64,000 nt of DNA, from the NCBI RefSeq assembly GCF_014805625.2, contig NW_023998415.1, positions 5,260,597 to 5,324,596 on the forward strand. Reading direction: 5' to 3'. The stretch is from Glossina fuscipes. Its lineage: Eukaryota > Arthropoda > Insecta > Diptera > Glossinidae. Positions 13,536-24,529 of the stretch are shown here, piece by piece. The position numbers were made by a program, and so were the translations under genes. Positions within the stretch are counted from its first letter, which is position 1; each line of letters begins with the position of its first letter. The notes under the pieces are model-generated. The model was not told where the DNA came from. It searched no databases and worked only from the letters and a program-made list of their open reading frames with translations.

Positions 13536-15786
13536 AGTCTTGGTTAAAGAAGGTACAACACGACTTTTTGGAGGAGTGAAAGAAAATTCGAAAATGTATT
13601 ACGAAAAAAGTGCACCAACACTCTCGCGACGCACAAACACTTTATCAAATGCGTTACACATAATTGAGCTAATGATGCCAGACTGCTCATCACCGTATGC
13701 CATCGCAAATTAGAAGGGCTTGTTTAAAGCGTAATTACGATAAAGCATAATAAACATTATAAATGTTACATTAATGTCCGTCACAATTTTAGAGAAGAAA
13801 ACTGTTATCCACTCCTCATACCATGTTGTCCTAATTATGGAAAATGCTTATTCTTACGGTGTTGTTTTGCGCAGTTTTTTAATATATTTGGGAAAATGTG
13901 GATTTCATTATTTTTATGTGGAATGTATATTCGTCATTATATAAGGAGAGCGTTGTTCCTTTCTAATTTTAATGGATCAACTCCAAATGTTTAAATGTTA
14001 TCAATAGCAATTAAACTCGTTGCTTTAGATATTATTTATAGATTTAGATATTATTTAGGCAATGACGATATTTCCTACGAATACCTACATGTGTTGCTAG
14101 AAGCATTTGGCTATGTTTTCATATACAGATCGCTCTTCCATTCTCCCTCTCTGTGCTTGTGTTGCCTATTCAGATATATTCATCAGGTTTGAAAAGTTCT
14201 CAAAAGTAGGAGTATGCAACATTAACTGCCTACATGGTCGCTGGAACTTTTTCATTTTGCTATGCCAACGGCTTTTGTTAAGTTGGTCCGTTAGATAATG
14301 TTATTTTACAGAGTTGGTCCGTTAGATAATGTTAAGTTTTTGTTTTGCCGACGGCTTTTGTTAATTTGGTGCGTTAGATAATGTTATTTTACAGAGTTGG
14401 TCCGTTAGATAGTGTTAATCCTAATGTTGGTCCTTTATTTTACAGAGTTGAACCTTCTGGTCTGTTAAGTTGCGCGTTTGTGTAGGCCTCCATCATATTG
14501 TTCATTCAACACGGATCCCTAAAATGACACCCATGGCTGAAATTGAAGTTTATTCGCAAAGATAAAGTTATGGTTGAATTCGTTCGCTCGTTCGTTCTTT
14601 CTTCTTTATGAAATGTTAAACCACGAATTCCGCAAAGTGGCAATACTACAAGCACATATGTTAACAAACTGCTAAAGATTTGATTTTCTGAACTATAATA
14701 AGACGTACGCCTAAAATATGATCATCATCCACGCAGAATCTCTGCTTTTAAAGAGAATTCTTTTAAGGGGGAGACAAATTATTGCTTAAGGTTTCGATAG
14801 TCATCATAATTACGATGATCTCATTACGTTTGCAAATGTTCGCAAATTTGTTTCACATGTATTTTATTTTGAATCAGGATAAAATCAGGATTAAAATGTT
14901 TCTTTTACAGTATAAAAATCTTCAAAATAATTCAAATTGCAATAAAGGCACAAAATTGATTTTTTGATTTGTTTTGCGGATATCACTCCACGTTTTGTTA
15001 TAGAGAAGGAAACTAGCATGGAATTAAATTTACTTAACAAATTTTTATATATATACATTTTCAGATTTGGACGGTAAACAATTTTTCTTGTTTTTTTTTT
15101 TTTTCATTCCTGTGATAATCTTGTACACTTGCACTTAAGGTTTTTATATTTCTTCTTTATAATTTATAATAAGCGATAAAGTTTTTTTGGTGGTCTACAT
15201 TTAGGTTCCCGGTTATCAGAGAATTATGTATTTTGCCTATTTTTCTACTTTTGTTTTCAAAAATTTTTCTTTGGTTAAAAATTCCGGCAAAACAATTTCT
15301 AAATCAAAAAACGAAATATTTTGAAAGCAAGGTGTCGCAGAGCGGAACACAACAAACATAACTCAAAATGTATATGACGAGTTTAAGGTAGCTTTTCTTT
15401 GTGATACCTACACGTAGCGTAACCGTACACCAATTTCATTAAATAGGTATCGTTGATAAAGCTGGATCTTGCCAGATATGTTTTAAAGATTTAGTTGTAG
15501 AAGAGAATATTCTCTCCGAATATGTGAAACATTGACAATATTGAAATATGGTAGGTTTATACATACGGCCTTCACAGATAATATCAATTTACCAGATTCT
15601 TTTAAAACCGAGGATAAAATATATTCGATCGGTAATCTTTTAGAAAGCAGCTGTAACGAATTTAGTTTAATTTATTAATTAGCTAATTCAGAATTGTTTG
15701 AAATAAAAGACTTCTTTATAAATTTTATAATTTAACATTTAAAAATATATAAGCCTAATTTTTCAAAATACATCAAATAAAAATAA
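13536..15786. other. Intergenic between cytochrome c1 promoter and Su(P) 3' end
   Basis: This includes the upstream region of cytochrome c1 (minus strand) and the 3' side of the Su(P)-like gene (minus strand). An 83-bp tandem repeat sits at about 14264-14450. The rest is AT-rich single-copy-looking sequence with no coding frame I would defend. Confidence 0.5.
14264..14450. repeat. 83-bp tandem repeat with internal sub-repeats
   Basis: GCCAACGGCTTTTGTTAA at 14264 recurs as GCCGACGGCTTTTGTTAA at 14347, a period of 83 bp. Each unit contains two copies of GTTGGTCCGTTAGATAATGTTA separated by TTTTACAGA. A third decayed unit follows to about 14450. Confidence 0.85.
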
Positions 15787-17150
15787 TTAATTCGATACGT
15801 TTGCCAGTAACGACGGTACTTGGCCTTCAATACGTTCTCTTATTAAATTACCCCGGTTTTGCTGCACTAGTTGTTTGACATCATAATACCATCCACCTAA
15901 AAAAATTTCGTAACAAAGGAATTTATTTTCTTTTGAAAGCAAAAATTCTTTACTAATTTTGGTTTTCTCCATGCAGTCCTTGAAAGCTTGACAACCCTCC
16001 ATACTGCTCAGTACGCCATAAACAGCTAAGTCACCTAAATTAGGCTGTTTCCCACCCAAGAATTTACTTTTACATTTATCCACTTCCCTCATCCATTTAT
16101 TAAGGGCGTCATATATATGTCCACGCACATCGTCGCTTAAATTGTGTCGTCGTTTCAGAATTTTTGATATCGTCCACATAGCAGTAGCACCAACGTACAC
16201 CATTAAGTCGCGTTCCCATTTCGGAAAATGTATATCCCATTCACCAGCTTCAGAAAACCATTGAAATGTCTCGAAAGCTTCACCCAACGATTGATAACAA
16301 TTAGGTGATATCAAATGAACCAAATGTTGATCCGCCCAAGTTCGCCATTTACGTTCAGTTCTGTAATTACACAAATTAATTTTATTTTGTCGCAATTACT
16401 TGACTTCTTTTCTTACTGTTCAGTTTCTTTAGTGTGAGTTTTTGGAGTACGTTCTTGGTACATAAGAAAATATTTATTCATAATATCATGTTTTTTTTTA
16501 TCATCATTGTCGAAAAACGAAATGGTTGGATAAAAATCTGCCAATTCTCCTATATCACTACTTTTATCATTTAAATAGGTAGATAGTAGAGATATTATGG
16601 CGCTGGAGTCAGTCATTTGCACATATGACCCGTTTGCTTGTTTAATCAATATCATAGGTACTTTTTTCTGGGGTGACCATTTTATATCTTGCCGCAGGAC
16701 AGCGTCTACTTCCACTACCGAATATGATATTCCCATGTAATCCAAAAATGCTCTTACCTTACAACAAAACGGACAAGTTTGAAATTGAAACAGCGTGATA
16801 TCTAAACCCGTTTTGTCGTTTGGATTTATGTAACGTTTTGTGATCTTAACACCAGCTGGAAACTGAGCTATACGGATAGGCAATGTCCGCTCGTGTTCTT
16901 TGTGTGAATCTTTGCCCTTCCAATTGTTGATTAATGAGTAGATGGTGCCTCCGGTAGCCCCCACAGTAGTTCCCAATAATGCTAACTTTAAAGTATTACC
17001 ACTGCCTCTACCGGCGCCGCCATTACTATTACCAGCATTTGTCTTGAATTCCCTCAGTCGCAGATTACGTGGTATTACAATTAAACGCGAATTATTAAAA
17101 TTAACTGATTGGCGTGCTAAAAAAATACCAAAAGTACGGTAAGCAGCCAT
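15787..17150 (-). CDS. Su(P): Prostaglandin E synthase 2 / Su(P)-like mitochondrial protein
   Basis: A membrane-anchored protein of the PTGES2 family. Members have a glutaredoxin-like plus GST-C fold and isomerise prostaglandin H2 in vertebrates. The fly member is called Su(P), and its physiological reaction in flies is not something I can infer from sequence. Exons are 17150-16417 and 16360-15787; the 56-bp intron splits codon CA|A (Gln), giving Q-T-E-R-K-W-R-T-W, 435 aa. A basic, hydroxylated N-terminus suggests mitochondrial targeting. Residues about 53-76 (LKLALLGTTVGATGGTIYSLI) can span a membrane. The redox motif C126-P-F-C129 sits in the thioredoxin-like domain (VPMILI and DSSAIISLL follow). 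The second exon encodes the helical GST-C domain (FPKWERDLMVYVGATAMWTI, KQPNLGDLAVYGVL). It is divergent from the RhoGEF gene with 367 bp between start codons. Confidence 0.92.
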
Positions 17151-17517
17151 TTCGTTGGAAATTTTGCTAAATTTTACTAAGAATTAATAAATTTTCTACG
17201 ATTTCTGCCTTTTTAAAAAAATTGGCAGAATTTTCACATTGCTTTTTGACAAACTGAAATTAAGAAAAATTTCTCCCAACTGACAGTGTCAGGAAAAATC
17301 GATACATAAAAAAATTGCTCTTACGTTAAAAGTCAAGAAATGACAGTTATGGCAACACTGCTTTTTAATTCAAATTGTTTGAAAAGAAGAATCATTTTAA
17401 ATTAAGTCGCTTGCCAGCTGTCGCGTTTTCTAAACATAATTGGTGAGCATTTTTCGGATTTTTTGCTATTTATTAAGTAAATGATTGAAATTAATTATCT
17501 TTTTTCGAAGTGCAAAT
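17151..17517. promoter_or_regulatory. Divergent promoter shared by Su(P)-like and RhoGEF genes
   Basis: Only 367 bp separate the two divergent start codons, so both promoters must lie here or overlap. ATCGATA at 17298-17304 matches seven of the eight bases of the fly DRE (TATCGATA), typical of housekeeping promoters. CTGACA-g-TGTCAG at 17280-17292 is a perfect 13-bp palindrome, and TGACAGT occurs again at 17341. No TATA box is evident. The assignment rests on gene geometry; the motifs are suggestive only. Confidence 0.6.
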
Positions 17518-19985
17518 ATGTATACTCGTAAGGAACGATCTTATAGTAGTCCTGTTAATGAAATGGCTTCACCGCGAACGCCCGAAACGGCTTTGAGTTT
17601 TAGCCGCGAACTGCGTCAAGTGTTGCAGGAGCGCAATTTGTTGACTGCTAAGAGCAGAACGAAGGGTACGTTTTCCAAAGTAATATAAAAATAACTTTTC
17701 CACTTTTTAATGCTTGCCGGCAAATATTTCCTTGCCAATTTTGCTATTTTATCTTTGACCTGAGCATTGAAACTGTATGAATAGTATACGCAAGTATGCA
17801 TGCGCGAATGTGCAGTTATTGCAAACAATTCCATTGGAAATCCCTCCAGAAATACGCTCACTTTTCAATTAATGTTTACGTCAGAAAGGAAGGAAAGTTT
17901 CATGTTTCGCGCATATATTCTTATTTATGAATGAGTATGCGAGTATGAGTATGAAGGAGTATGCATCATGGACGGAACGCGCGGTATCTGAGTGTAAGCC
18001 GAGAATCTATTACGGAAATGCATAGGAAATTTGCTTAAGATCCAATAACGATATTGTCCTCGATACTTATTTTGAACATTTTTTCTTTTATATTCTGATG
18101 GATGTAACATGGATGTTATTGTTTTTTCTTATTTTCAGTTTGCTCGATGTTAGCTGGAGGCACTGGTAATACACCCATTTCAACTCCTAGCAGTGAAGTA
18201 GATAAAAGACGTAACTTCCGTTTGCAGGCTATACAAGAAATTGTGAGTTCTGAAAAGACTTACTTGCAGCAGTTGGAGCTGTTAATGGAATATTTCGTTA
18301 AGCCTTTAAAAGAAGAAAAAGTTATTGACGAGACCAGTCACATTGCTTTGTTTGGTCAGATTGAAATGATCCATAATTTAAATGGTGAATTTTTGCAAGA
18401 ATTGCAATCTGATATGAACAATGTGGCAAAAGCTTTTTTACGAATGGCACCTTTTTTTAAACTATATTCCGTGTATGCCTTTGACTATCGGAACGCGTTA
18501 TTTTTATTGCAACATTTGGTATCGAAAAATGCGGGCTTTCGTCGATTTTTGGAAGTAAACGAATCGCGACCAGAGGTGCAGCGTAAATTAAATTCTCTTA
18601 TGATTGTACCCATACAAAGAGTGCCGCGATATAAACTATTGTTGGAACAAGTACTTCTCTATACCAGTCCGGCTGACACTGACTTTAAAGCGTTGAGACA
18701 ATCGGTCAAAGAGATTGAAAACACGGTATCTCATATTAATTCTTGCGTGGAAGATCAAGAAGTTACGCAAGTGTTGATTAATTTACAAAATTCCTTGGTT
18801 AATCGAACGCCGAATATAGTGCAGCCATCTCGTAAAGTTATCAAAGAGGGTGTTTTGCAGAAAATCACTCGCAATGGTGAAGAAATTAAAAGATATTGTG
18901 TCTTAATGTCAGATATATTCATGTATTGCAAAATACTAAAAGAGAGATTGCCCAATACGGCAGTGGACAATGCTTTAGAATGTTGTTGTATATTTCCGTT
19001 GAAGAAATGTAAAGTTTATGAACTTCTACCGGGTAATTTTAAAATTACATGTCAGGGCGATGGTATTATATTTAGCACCAGTGATATGCAAGTATGCCGT
19101 GCATGGATCGGATTTATACGTGATGCTATTGACTTGCATATACAGTGTCGCAAGACGTTACGCAAGGAGAGTAGCAAACGTACGCCATTGCGTAAAAAGG
19201 ATGTTAAGCATTTCGGGGAAGAGTACATGTTGAGCCCCCGCGGAAAGCGCTGCGTAAGCAAAACCTATTTTATTGTTTTTAAATTGAATATCGCGTTACA
19301 TTTATTGTGTTTTCAGGATTTTGAGTCAATATTTCGTAATAAAAATCGTACTACTGACTCGGAAGAGGAATCCGATCAATCTTTTACAAGCAAATCTTGC
19401 TTTACTAATAAACGGAAAAGCGTGAAACGTTCCTTTTCAATGCCATCGATGAATTCCGAAAATATAGACTTACGTCAAGACCTAAAGACTGAGTTGGCTA
19501 AAAGAATAGTAATGGAAAAGAGTATATCACGATCTTGCAAACTTTCATCGAATAATAAACTTGGAAGAGCTCGTGGTATTTTGAAAAAAAATCGATTAGA
19601 ACACAACAAAATCGGTACTTCTGTGGACCATCTTGAACCAAATTATGCTTTTGCTGATCGGGATATTAGTAGCAAGTCCCGCTTTCTTGCTAATAAAGTA
19701 GATAGTAATTTGCAGAATAATATCACTGCTTGGAGCGCCGACGGTCGCTCTCATAATTTGAAGTCTAATAATAGCGATTATGTAACGTATCCGTTTGCGA
19801 TACCTAAGAAGTTTCGAAATGATATAAATTCGCCGCCGAAAAAGAAACGTGTAAAATTTGACAATAGCTTAAATGCTGTTTACGAGCAACCGCAACGATT
19901 TGAATTCCCTCGACAATTAGCTCAAGCTAGCGAGCGTCCCAGTCTACGGGAAAGAATTTATGATTTTTTCGCGAAATTGTTTTAA
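17518..19985 (+). CDS. Rho guanine nucleotide exchange factor (DH-PH protein)
   Basis: It is expected to activate a Rho-family GTPase by GDP release. Exons are 17518-17665, 18139-19253 and 19317-19985 (643 aa). The first intron splits codon G|TT (Val) to give RTKVCSMLAGG. The second intron (63 bp) is in frame and stop-free. I start at ATG 17518; the frame is open further upstream, but with no earlier ATG. The DH (RhoGEF) domain is at about residues 75-252 (FRLQAIQEIVSSEKTYLQQL, then the CR3 helix PIQRVPRYKLLLEQVLLY). The PH domain is at about 282-384 (VIKEGVLQKI to DMQVCRAWIGFIRDAI). The last 250 residues are basic and Ser-rich, with PPKKKRVKF at about 594-602, a classical monopartite nuclear-localisation pattern. 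The size and layout fit the fly RhoGEF4/ARHGEF39 neighbourhood, but I cannot decide orthology from memory, so I give no symbol. The poly(A) signal is at 20108. Confidence 0.9.
19254..19316 (+). other. 63-bp intron, length divisible by three and free of stops
   Basis: GTAAGC at 19254 and TTTTCAG ending at 19316 are good splice sites, and the inside is hydrophobic-coding and AT-rich, unlike the flanking exons. Removing it joins RGKRC to DFESIF. Keeping it would insert 21 residues without shifting the frame, so retention would still give a full protein. Confidence 0.7.
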
Positions 19986-20068
19986 AATTTTATTTTAAGT
20001 GCATTGTAAGGAAATTGACTACAAAGAAGGAAAGAAGAAAGAAAAGGGGAAAAAGTTTTGTAATTTTT

Positions 20069-20113
20069 TTTATTTATATCTTTTACTTGTAAGAAAAAAG
20101 TATTTGAAATAAA
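20069..20113. promoter_or_regulatory. Overlapping poly(A) signals of two convergent genes
   Basis: AATAAA at 20108-20113 (+) serves the RhoGEF gene, 123 bp past its stop. TTTATT at 20069-20074 is a minus-strand AATAAA for the BtpA-family gene, 45 bp past its stop at 20119. Each signal lies inside the other gene's 3' trailer, so the two 3'UTRs should overlap. Confidence 0.6.
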
Positions 20114-20118
20114 ATTTT

Positions 20119-20873
20119 TCACTTTTTTAAACAGTTTTTACAAGTTAATTCATAAACAGCATGCATAAATGTTTCTACAGCTTTTTCGCACAAATCGTTT
20201 GCCCAGTGGCCTTCTTGTTTAAAATGTGAACCAACGATAACCGCTTGTGTGTTATAAAAATAATCCTTTAGATTATTTCTATTAACTCCGGAACCAACGA
20301 TTAAAGGAATAGTTATTTGATCTTTTAGTGAAAGCACATCTTCCAGCTTAGCAGTTTGGCCAGTAGAAGTACCTAAAAATTTATAGTAAAGTTAGGATTG
20401 AAATTTTATCTTATCCGCTTTCACCTCACCTGTAACAATAACGCCATCTGAAAGAAAAAACTGGGCAGCTTTAGCTGTCTCTAGTAAGGAGAGATCATCC
20501 GTAACGGCATGTGAACTATGCTTTTTCTTTAAATCGGTAAATATCAAAATTTGTGAAGCGTCAATTCTTTGTCTATAACGCAATAATCGGCCAGCGCAGG
20601 CATTTGTGTAGCCTTCGTCCGCTATATGGCCGAAAACAAATCCTTCACACCTTATATACTGCAGATTGCAGGCTTTAGCAACTGCCATGGCTTGCTCATT
20701 AGCACTTGCCAAGATCTGTATGCCAACCGGCATAGAAGGGGGCGTTATATTTTTTATCTCTTGAGCTATTTTACCCATACAAGCAACAATTTCTGGGCCA
20801 ATATCGTGGTCTTGTATATAAGGGACATCGTGCATATTTTCGATTAATACGGAATCCTATACAAACGCACACC

Positions 20874-20905
<32 letters not shown>

Positions 20906-21061
20906 TACACAGTCAAACGAAAATATAAAACCGATTGCAGATAATCATAGAGAAAGCCAAATATGAAGCCGAAGTCTATAAAAAACACAAATTGGTAATA
21001 ATTCTATATATTATCTCTATGATTATCTGCAATCGGTTTTATATTTTCGTTTGACTGTGTA

Positions 21062-21093
<32 letters not shown>

Positions 21094-21401
21094 GGTGTGC
21101 GTTTGTATAGGATTCCGTATTAATCGAAAATATAAAACCGATTGCAGATAATCATAGAGATAATATATAGAATTATTACCAATTTGTGTTTTTTATAGAC
21201 TTCGGCTTCATATTTGGCTTTCTCTATGATTTCTGGCCAGTTGCTCTTATAAAGTGGTGTTCCTATTTTGAATATTGCGAAAATATGTTTTAAAAAAATA
21301 TATTATCGAATAAACAATTTAGTACCTGGCAAAGCTCCCACGTGCACCATACCAATTATATTACATGTTTGTTTACCAAATATGCGTGAAAATCTTTGCA
21401 T
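20119..21401 (-). CDS. BtpA-family (beta/alpha)8-barrel protein
   Basis: BtpA proteins are TIM-barrel proteins. The cyanobacterial founder stabilises photosystem I; the role of animal members is unknown. Four minus-strand exons join in frame: 21401-21326, 21262-21180, 20856-20430 and 20372-20119, total 279 aa, the normal family length. Conserved blocks in order are NIIGMVHVGALPGTP (about residues 14-28), DSVLIENMHDVPY (54-66), PVGIQILASANEQAMAVAKA, YIRCEGFVFGHIADEG, CAGRLLRYR, DGVIVTGTSTGQTAKLEDV and IPLIVGSGVNRNNLKDY, then the ending near VIVGSHFKQEGHW. The C-terminus is Lys/Cys-rich. Intron 2 (20857-21179) carries a 207-bp inverted insertion that copies the adjoining exon edges in the opposite direction, but the original splice sites remain intact. 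The gene converges on the RhoGEF gene, with 133 bp between stop codons. Confidence 0.9.
20868..20910. repeat. (CA)n microsatellite
   Basis: CACACA tract with a few CGCA/CATA variants inside BtpA intron 2. Its inverted copy is the GT tract at about 21060-21096, and the two can pair over their whole length. Confidence 0.9.
20943..21160. repeat. Inverted duplication from a double template switch, in BtpA intron 2
   Basis: Segment 20943-21013 is the reverse complement of 21161-21231, and 21014-21133 is the reverse complement of 20834-20953. Segment 21125-21160 is a direct copy of 20918-20953 (36 bp). Removing 20954-21160 (207 bp) gives a simple uninterrupted intron. Homologies at the switch points are AATCATAGAGA (11 bp) and CGAAAATAT (9 bp). 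The inverted copy carries part of exon 2, the complete ancestral intron and the start of exon 3 on the plus strand. The (CA)n tract at 20870-20898 reappears as (GT)n at 21065-21093. Confidence 0.9.
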
Positions 21402-23159
21402 TGCAAAGTACGTTTCATTAAAAAGAAAGAAAATCACACAAAGTTGCCAATCAAAAGATTATATGGGAGTTATTCAATAAACGGTAAAGAGTATCAATTA
21501 AGTTATGAATATATCCGAGTTATAGTAGTGCTCATCGAATGATCATCGGTAATGTTTTGAAGAACTTTCTCAAGTGGCAATCAAATTTTCCATTACTTAA
21601 CGTTGAAATCGGTCTCTTTTAATTATATAGAGTACCAAAATCTCTAAGCGATCGAATACAAGCTGTCTCTTAAAAAACTAGAAACTTATTATAGAATTCG
21701 TTTAGCGGAAGGAAATATATAAAGTTAATGTAAGTATCATTTATTGGAAAATCGGAAAAGATTATGATTTACTTTTAATAATTATTTATATTATGCATGA
21801 ATTCCATAATTGAAAGGCAGATCTTCAAAAAGAATGTATTGAAAAAGTTCTGGCAAATTATTTAATATTTATAAATATTAAGTTTGAAGTAATATATATA
21901 CATTCTCCGATCACCTTCTCCGTCTTCTTCTTCTTCTATTCAGCAAATCAACAATCGAAAATTGGCTGAGATGTGCAAAAAAAGGCTCAATGTGAACACA
22001 GAGTTGTTTATTAAAGTTATGCTAGTTTTCAGATTATAGTAAAAGGTGGATGTATCTTAAATATTTCTGGGTATTACACACATCCGCACAATCTTAATAC
22101 ATCCTGTATTACAAGTGGTGTAAGGTATAAAACGCTTTGTAATTCCGTACAGTTCGACTGAGATAGTGATAATATTCGGATTTTATTATGATGGTACGTA
22201 GGATAAGGGACTAGTACTAGTTTTATTTTGATGTAGACTTAAGGATCGAGCCATAAATAAGTTTGAAAGATATCATAACACATATATATAGGCTTGCAAA
22301 TAAATTTCCCCTAGTTTTTGATAAAAATCAATTTTATTTAACATACATACTCGTGACAAAGGCTAACAAACAAAATATTCATCATTATCTGTGATCTCTT
22401 GCCACTTATCGGGTTGTTTGCGGTAGCACTCGCGTTAGAAACTTCCTGCTTTCGAGGCGAAATAGCCATTGGTCCGACTTTGCACATCTGAAACTTTGAG
22501 GAATCTACTACATACGATTGCATCGTCCTGAATCAATGTTAATTAAAAGGAGAGAAGGAAGACGAAGAATAATCGCCAATCGGGAGAGAAGTCCCAGCCC
22601 AAGTTGAAGATAACTTCCTGGCAGTTTAACCCATTTAGAAATAGAAAAAAGGCGGGCCTGCCTTTTGATTTCCATCTCTTTGCACTTGAACGATTGTTTG
22701 TAAACAACTAACTGAATCTTATACCGTACCAATGGCAACATCTAAGTTATCTACACCTAACATTTTGGGGAAAATTGAACATGTCAAGTACGTTTTATGA
22801 AGCAACCAATTTTAATCGGAAAAAATGTAATATATGTATGTCTATTTGTATATTTTATTATATGGAGATTGTGTCAGCTTAGTTTAGTTCAGCCATTTTA
22901 ATCAATCTTTCCGTCTTTTGTCGTTAAGGTCGATATGGAAAATTTAAACTTAATATTTTTATATGAATATGATCGGCTTAATCCTTTCGAATATCTTTCA
23001 AAGGCTCACGATCCACAGCAAGTTCTGATCTGAATTTTGTGCCTTGAAATCACATTAAAAACGTCTTATATATATTGTAAAATATAATTCTGATGTTTCA
23101 GAGACGAAAACAGTGTGCTTGCAAGTGATTTATTTTCAATTAAAAAAACAAGTAAAAAC

Positions 23160-23450
23160 AATAAAGTAGGCCACGGCCCGCTATTAAGTACCCTATACTA
23201 TGCTACAGTTATTCCTTTAACATATCATTTCAAAATGAGCCCTTATATGATAAATGGTCGAAAAAGTGATCCGACCCGAATTGTTTTCAATTGTGTTCGT
23301 CCTTGGACACCAAATTTCATCCAAAATATTTCAAAAATTGTAGCCCATAAGCATATATGGGGGGACATTAGACGAGCAGACCAACAGACAGTGAGTCTAC
23401 ATCAATTATTAATGTAGCCTTGCACCACAAGTGGTGTAGGGTATAAAAAT
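23160..23450 (+). repeat. Dispersed repeat (family B, ends ACCACAAGTGGTGTAGGGTATA)
   Basis: It begins CACGGCCCGCTATTAAGTACCC, contains GGTCGAAAAAGTGATCCGACC and CAAAATATTTCAAAAATTGTAG, then a CAGACCAACAGACAG block, and ends CTTGCACCACAAGTGGTGTAGGGTATAAA. A second copy with the same order is at 34087-34390. Pieces of the family lie at 22085-22135, 8505-8530 (reversed), 5190-5340 (GTGATCGAAAAATGATCCGATCC) and 55560-56150. Type unknown; no coding capacity. Confidence 0.6.
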
Positions 23451-24529
23451 ATTTTTTTGCTTAGGAGCGTCGGGCTTAACACTTGTATGTGTTTATTGCA
23501 TTATTAATTATCTATATAAATTTCGCATACATTGTCCTTAGACAAGTAGCATTGTTTTGTTGAAAAACATTTTCAATGTTTTTTGCAGTGATAAGAGAGT
23601 AAATTAAAAAAAGAAAAAAAAAGGACAGTTAGTCACGATTTCAAAATTATCTTACCGATCGGTCACAATAAACTCACCTAGTTATCTCATTTCAAAATTT
23701 TGAGTCAATAAGCGATGTGCAGTACTATTTGAAACGTTTGCCATATGTTGCTATGTAGGATTATCTTCATCACAGTCACCCCATTTGGTCGATCACTCCG
23801 ATATTTGCTTTAGAAGCTCGCACGTTTAGACGTAGTAAACCAAGGTAGATCGAGACAAGCATAGAACTTATGCTTTTTCCAGGTTTTTTTTATCTCTACT
23901 ACAATATTGGTTGGACTACCATGTTTCAAATGCAAGTATGGTTATGTTCACTTTCGGGTTAACATAATTGTCAAATGTAGTTTTAGCAAAACCAGCAATG
24001 TTAAGCGAACACATATCATTTCATATCATTTGAAATGTAATTCAAAAAAGGAAACAACACAAATTGGTCAGAATCGAACAATTTGTTCTTAATTAAAGTC
24101 GTTACGGGTTTTCTTTAGAAATTTTTTTACCGCATGCAGTTAATATCTAGAATCGTCAGAAGATGAGAGGTACATTAATTTTTTGAAAAAAATATTTGCC
24201 ACGCTCGGAAGGAAGTTTCACAGATCCCACCAAGTATGTATATTCTGAATCGATTTAAGCATGTTCATCTATCCGGCGGTCCTCTGTTATAAGCATTCCC
24301 GCATGGCCGCAAAAAAAAGAAGCTATTTTGACTTCAAAATAAGCCGAAACATTGAAAGTTCTTGCAAGTAGGTTGGTATTAAAATTGAATCAAATCGATC
24401 TACGGACAGAGCCTACAATACCACGTGAACTGAGAACAACTCTGGTTTTCAAAAGGAATAAAAAATTGGGTTTTCGTGCATTACGCATAAACTATGGTAG
24501 ACAAATGCACAAAAATGTGAGAGTAAATT

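Noticed and set aside
18755..19261. Open frames opposite or offset within the RhoGEF exon
   Set aside because: Shadows of the real coding frame without motifs.
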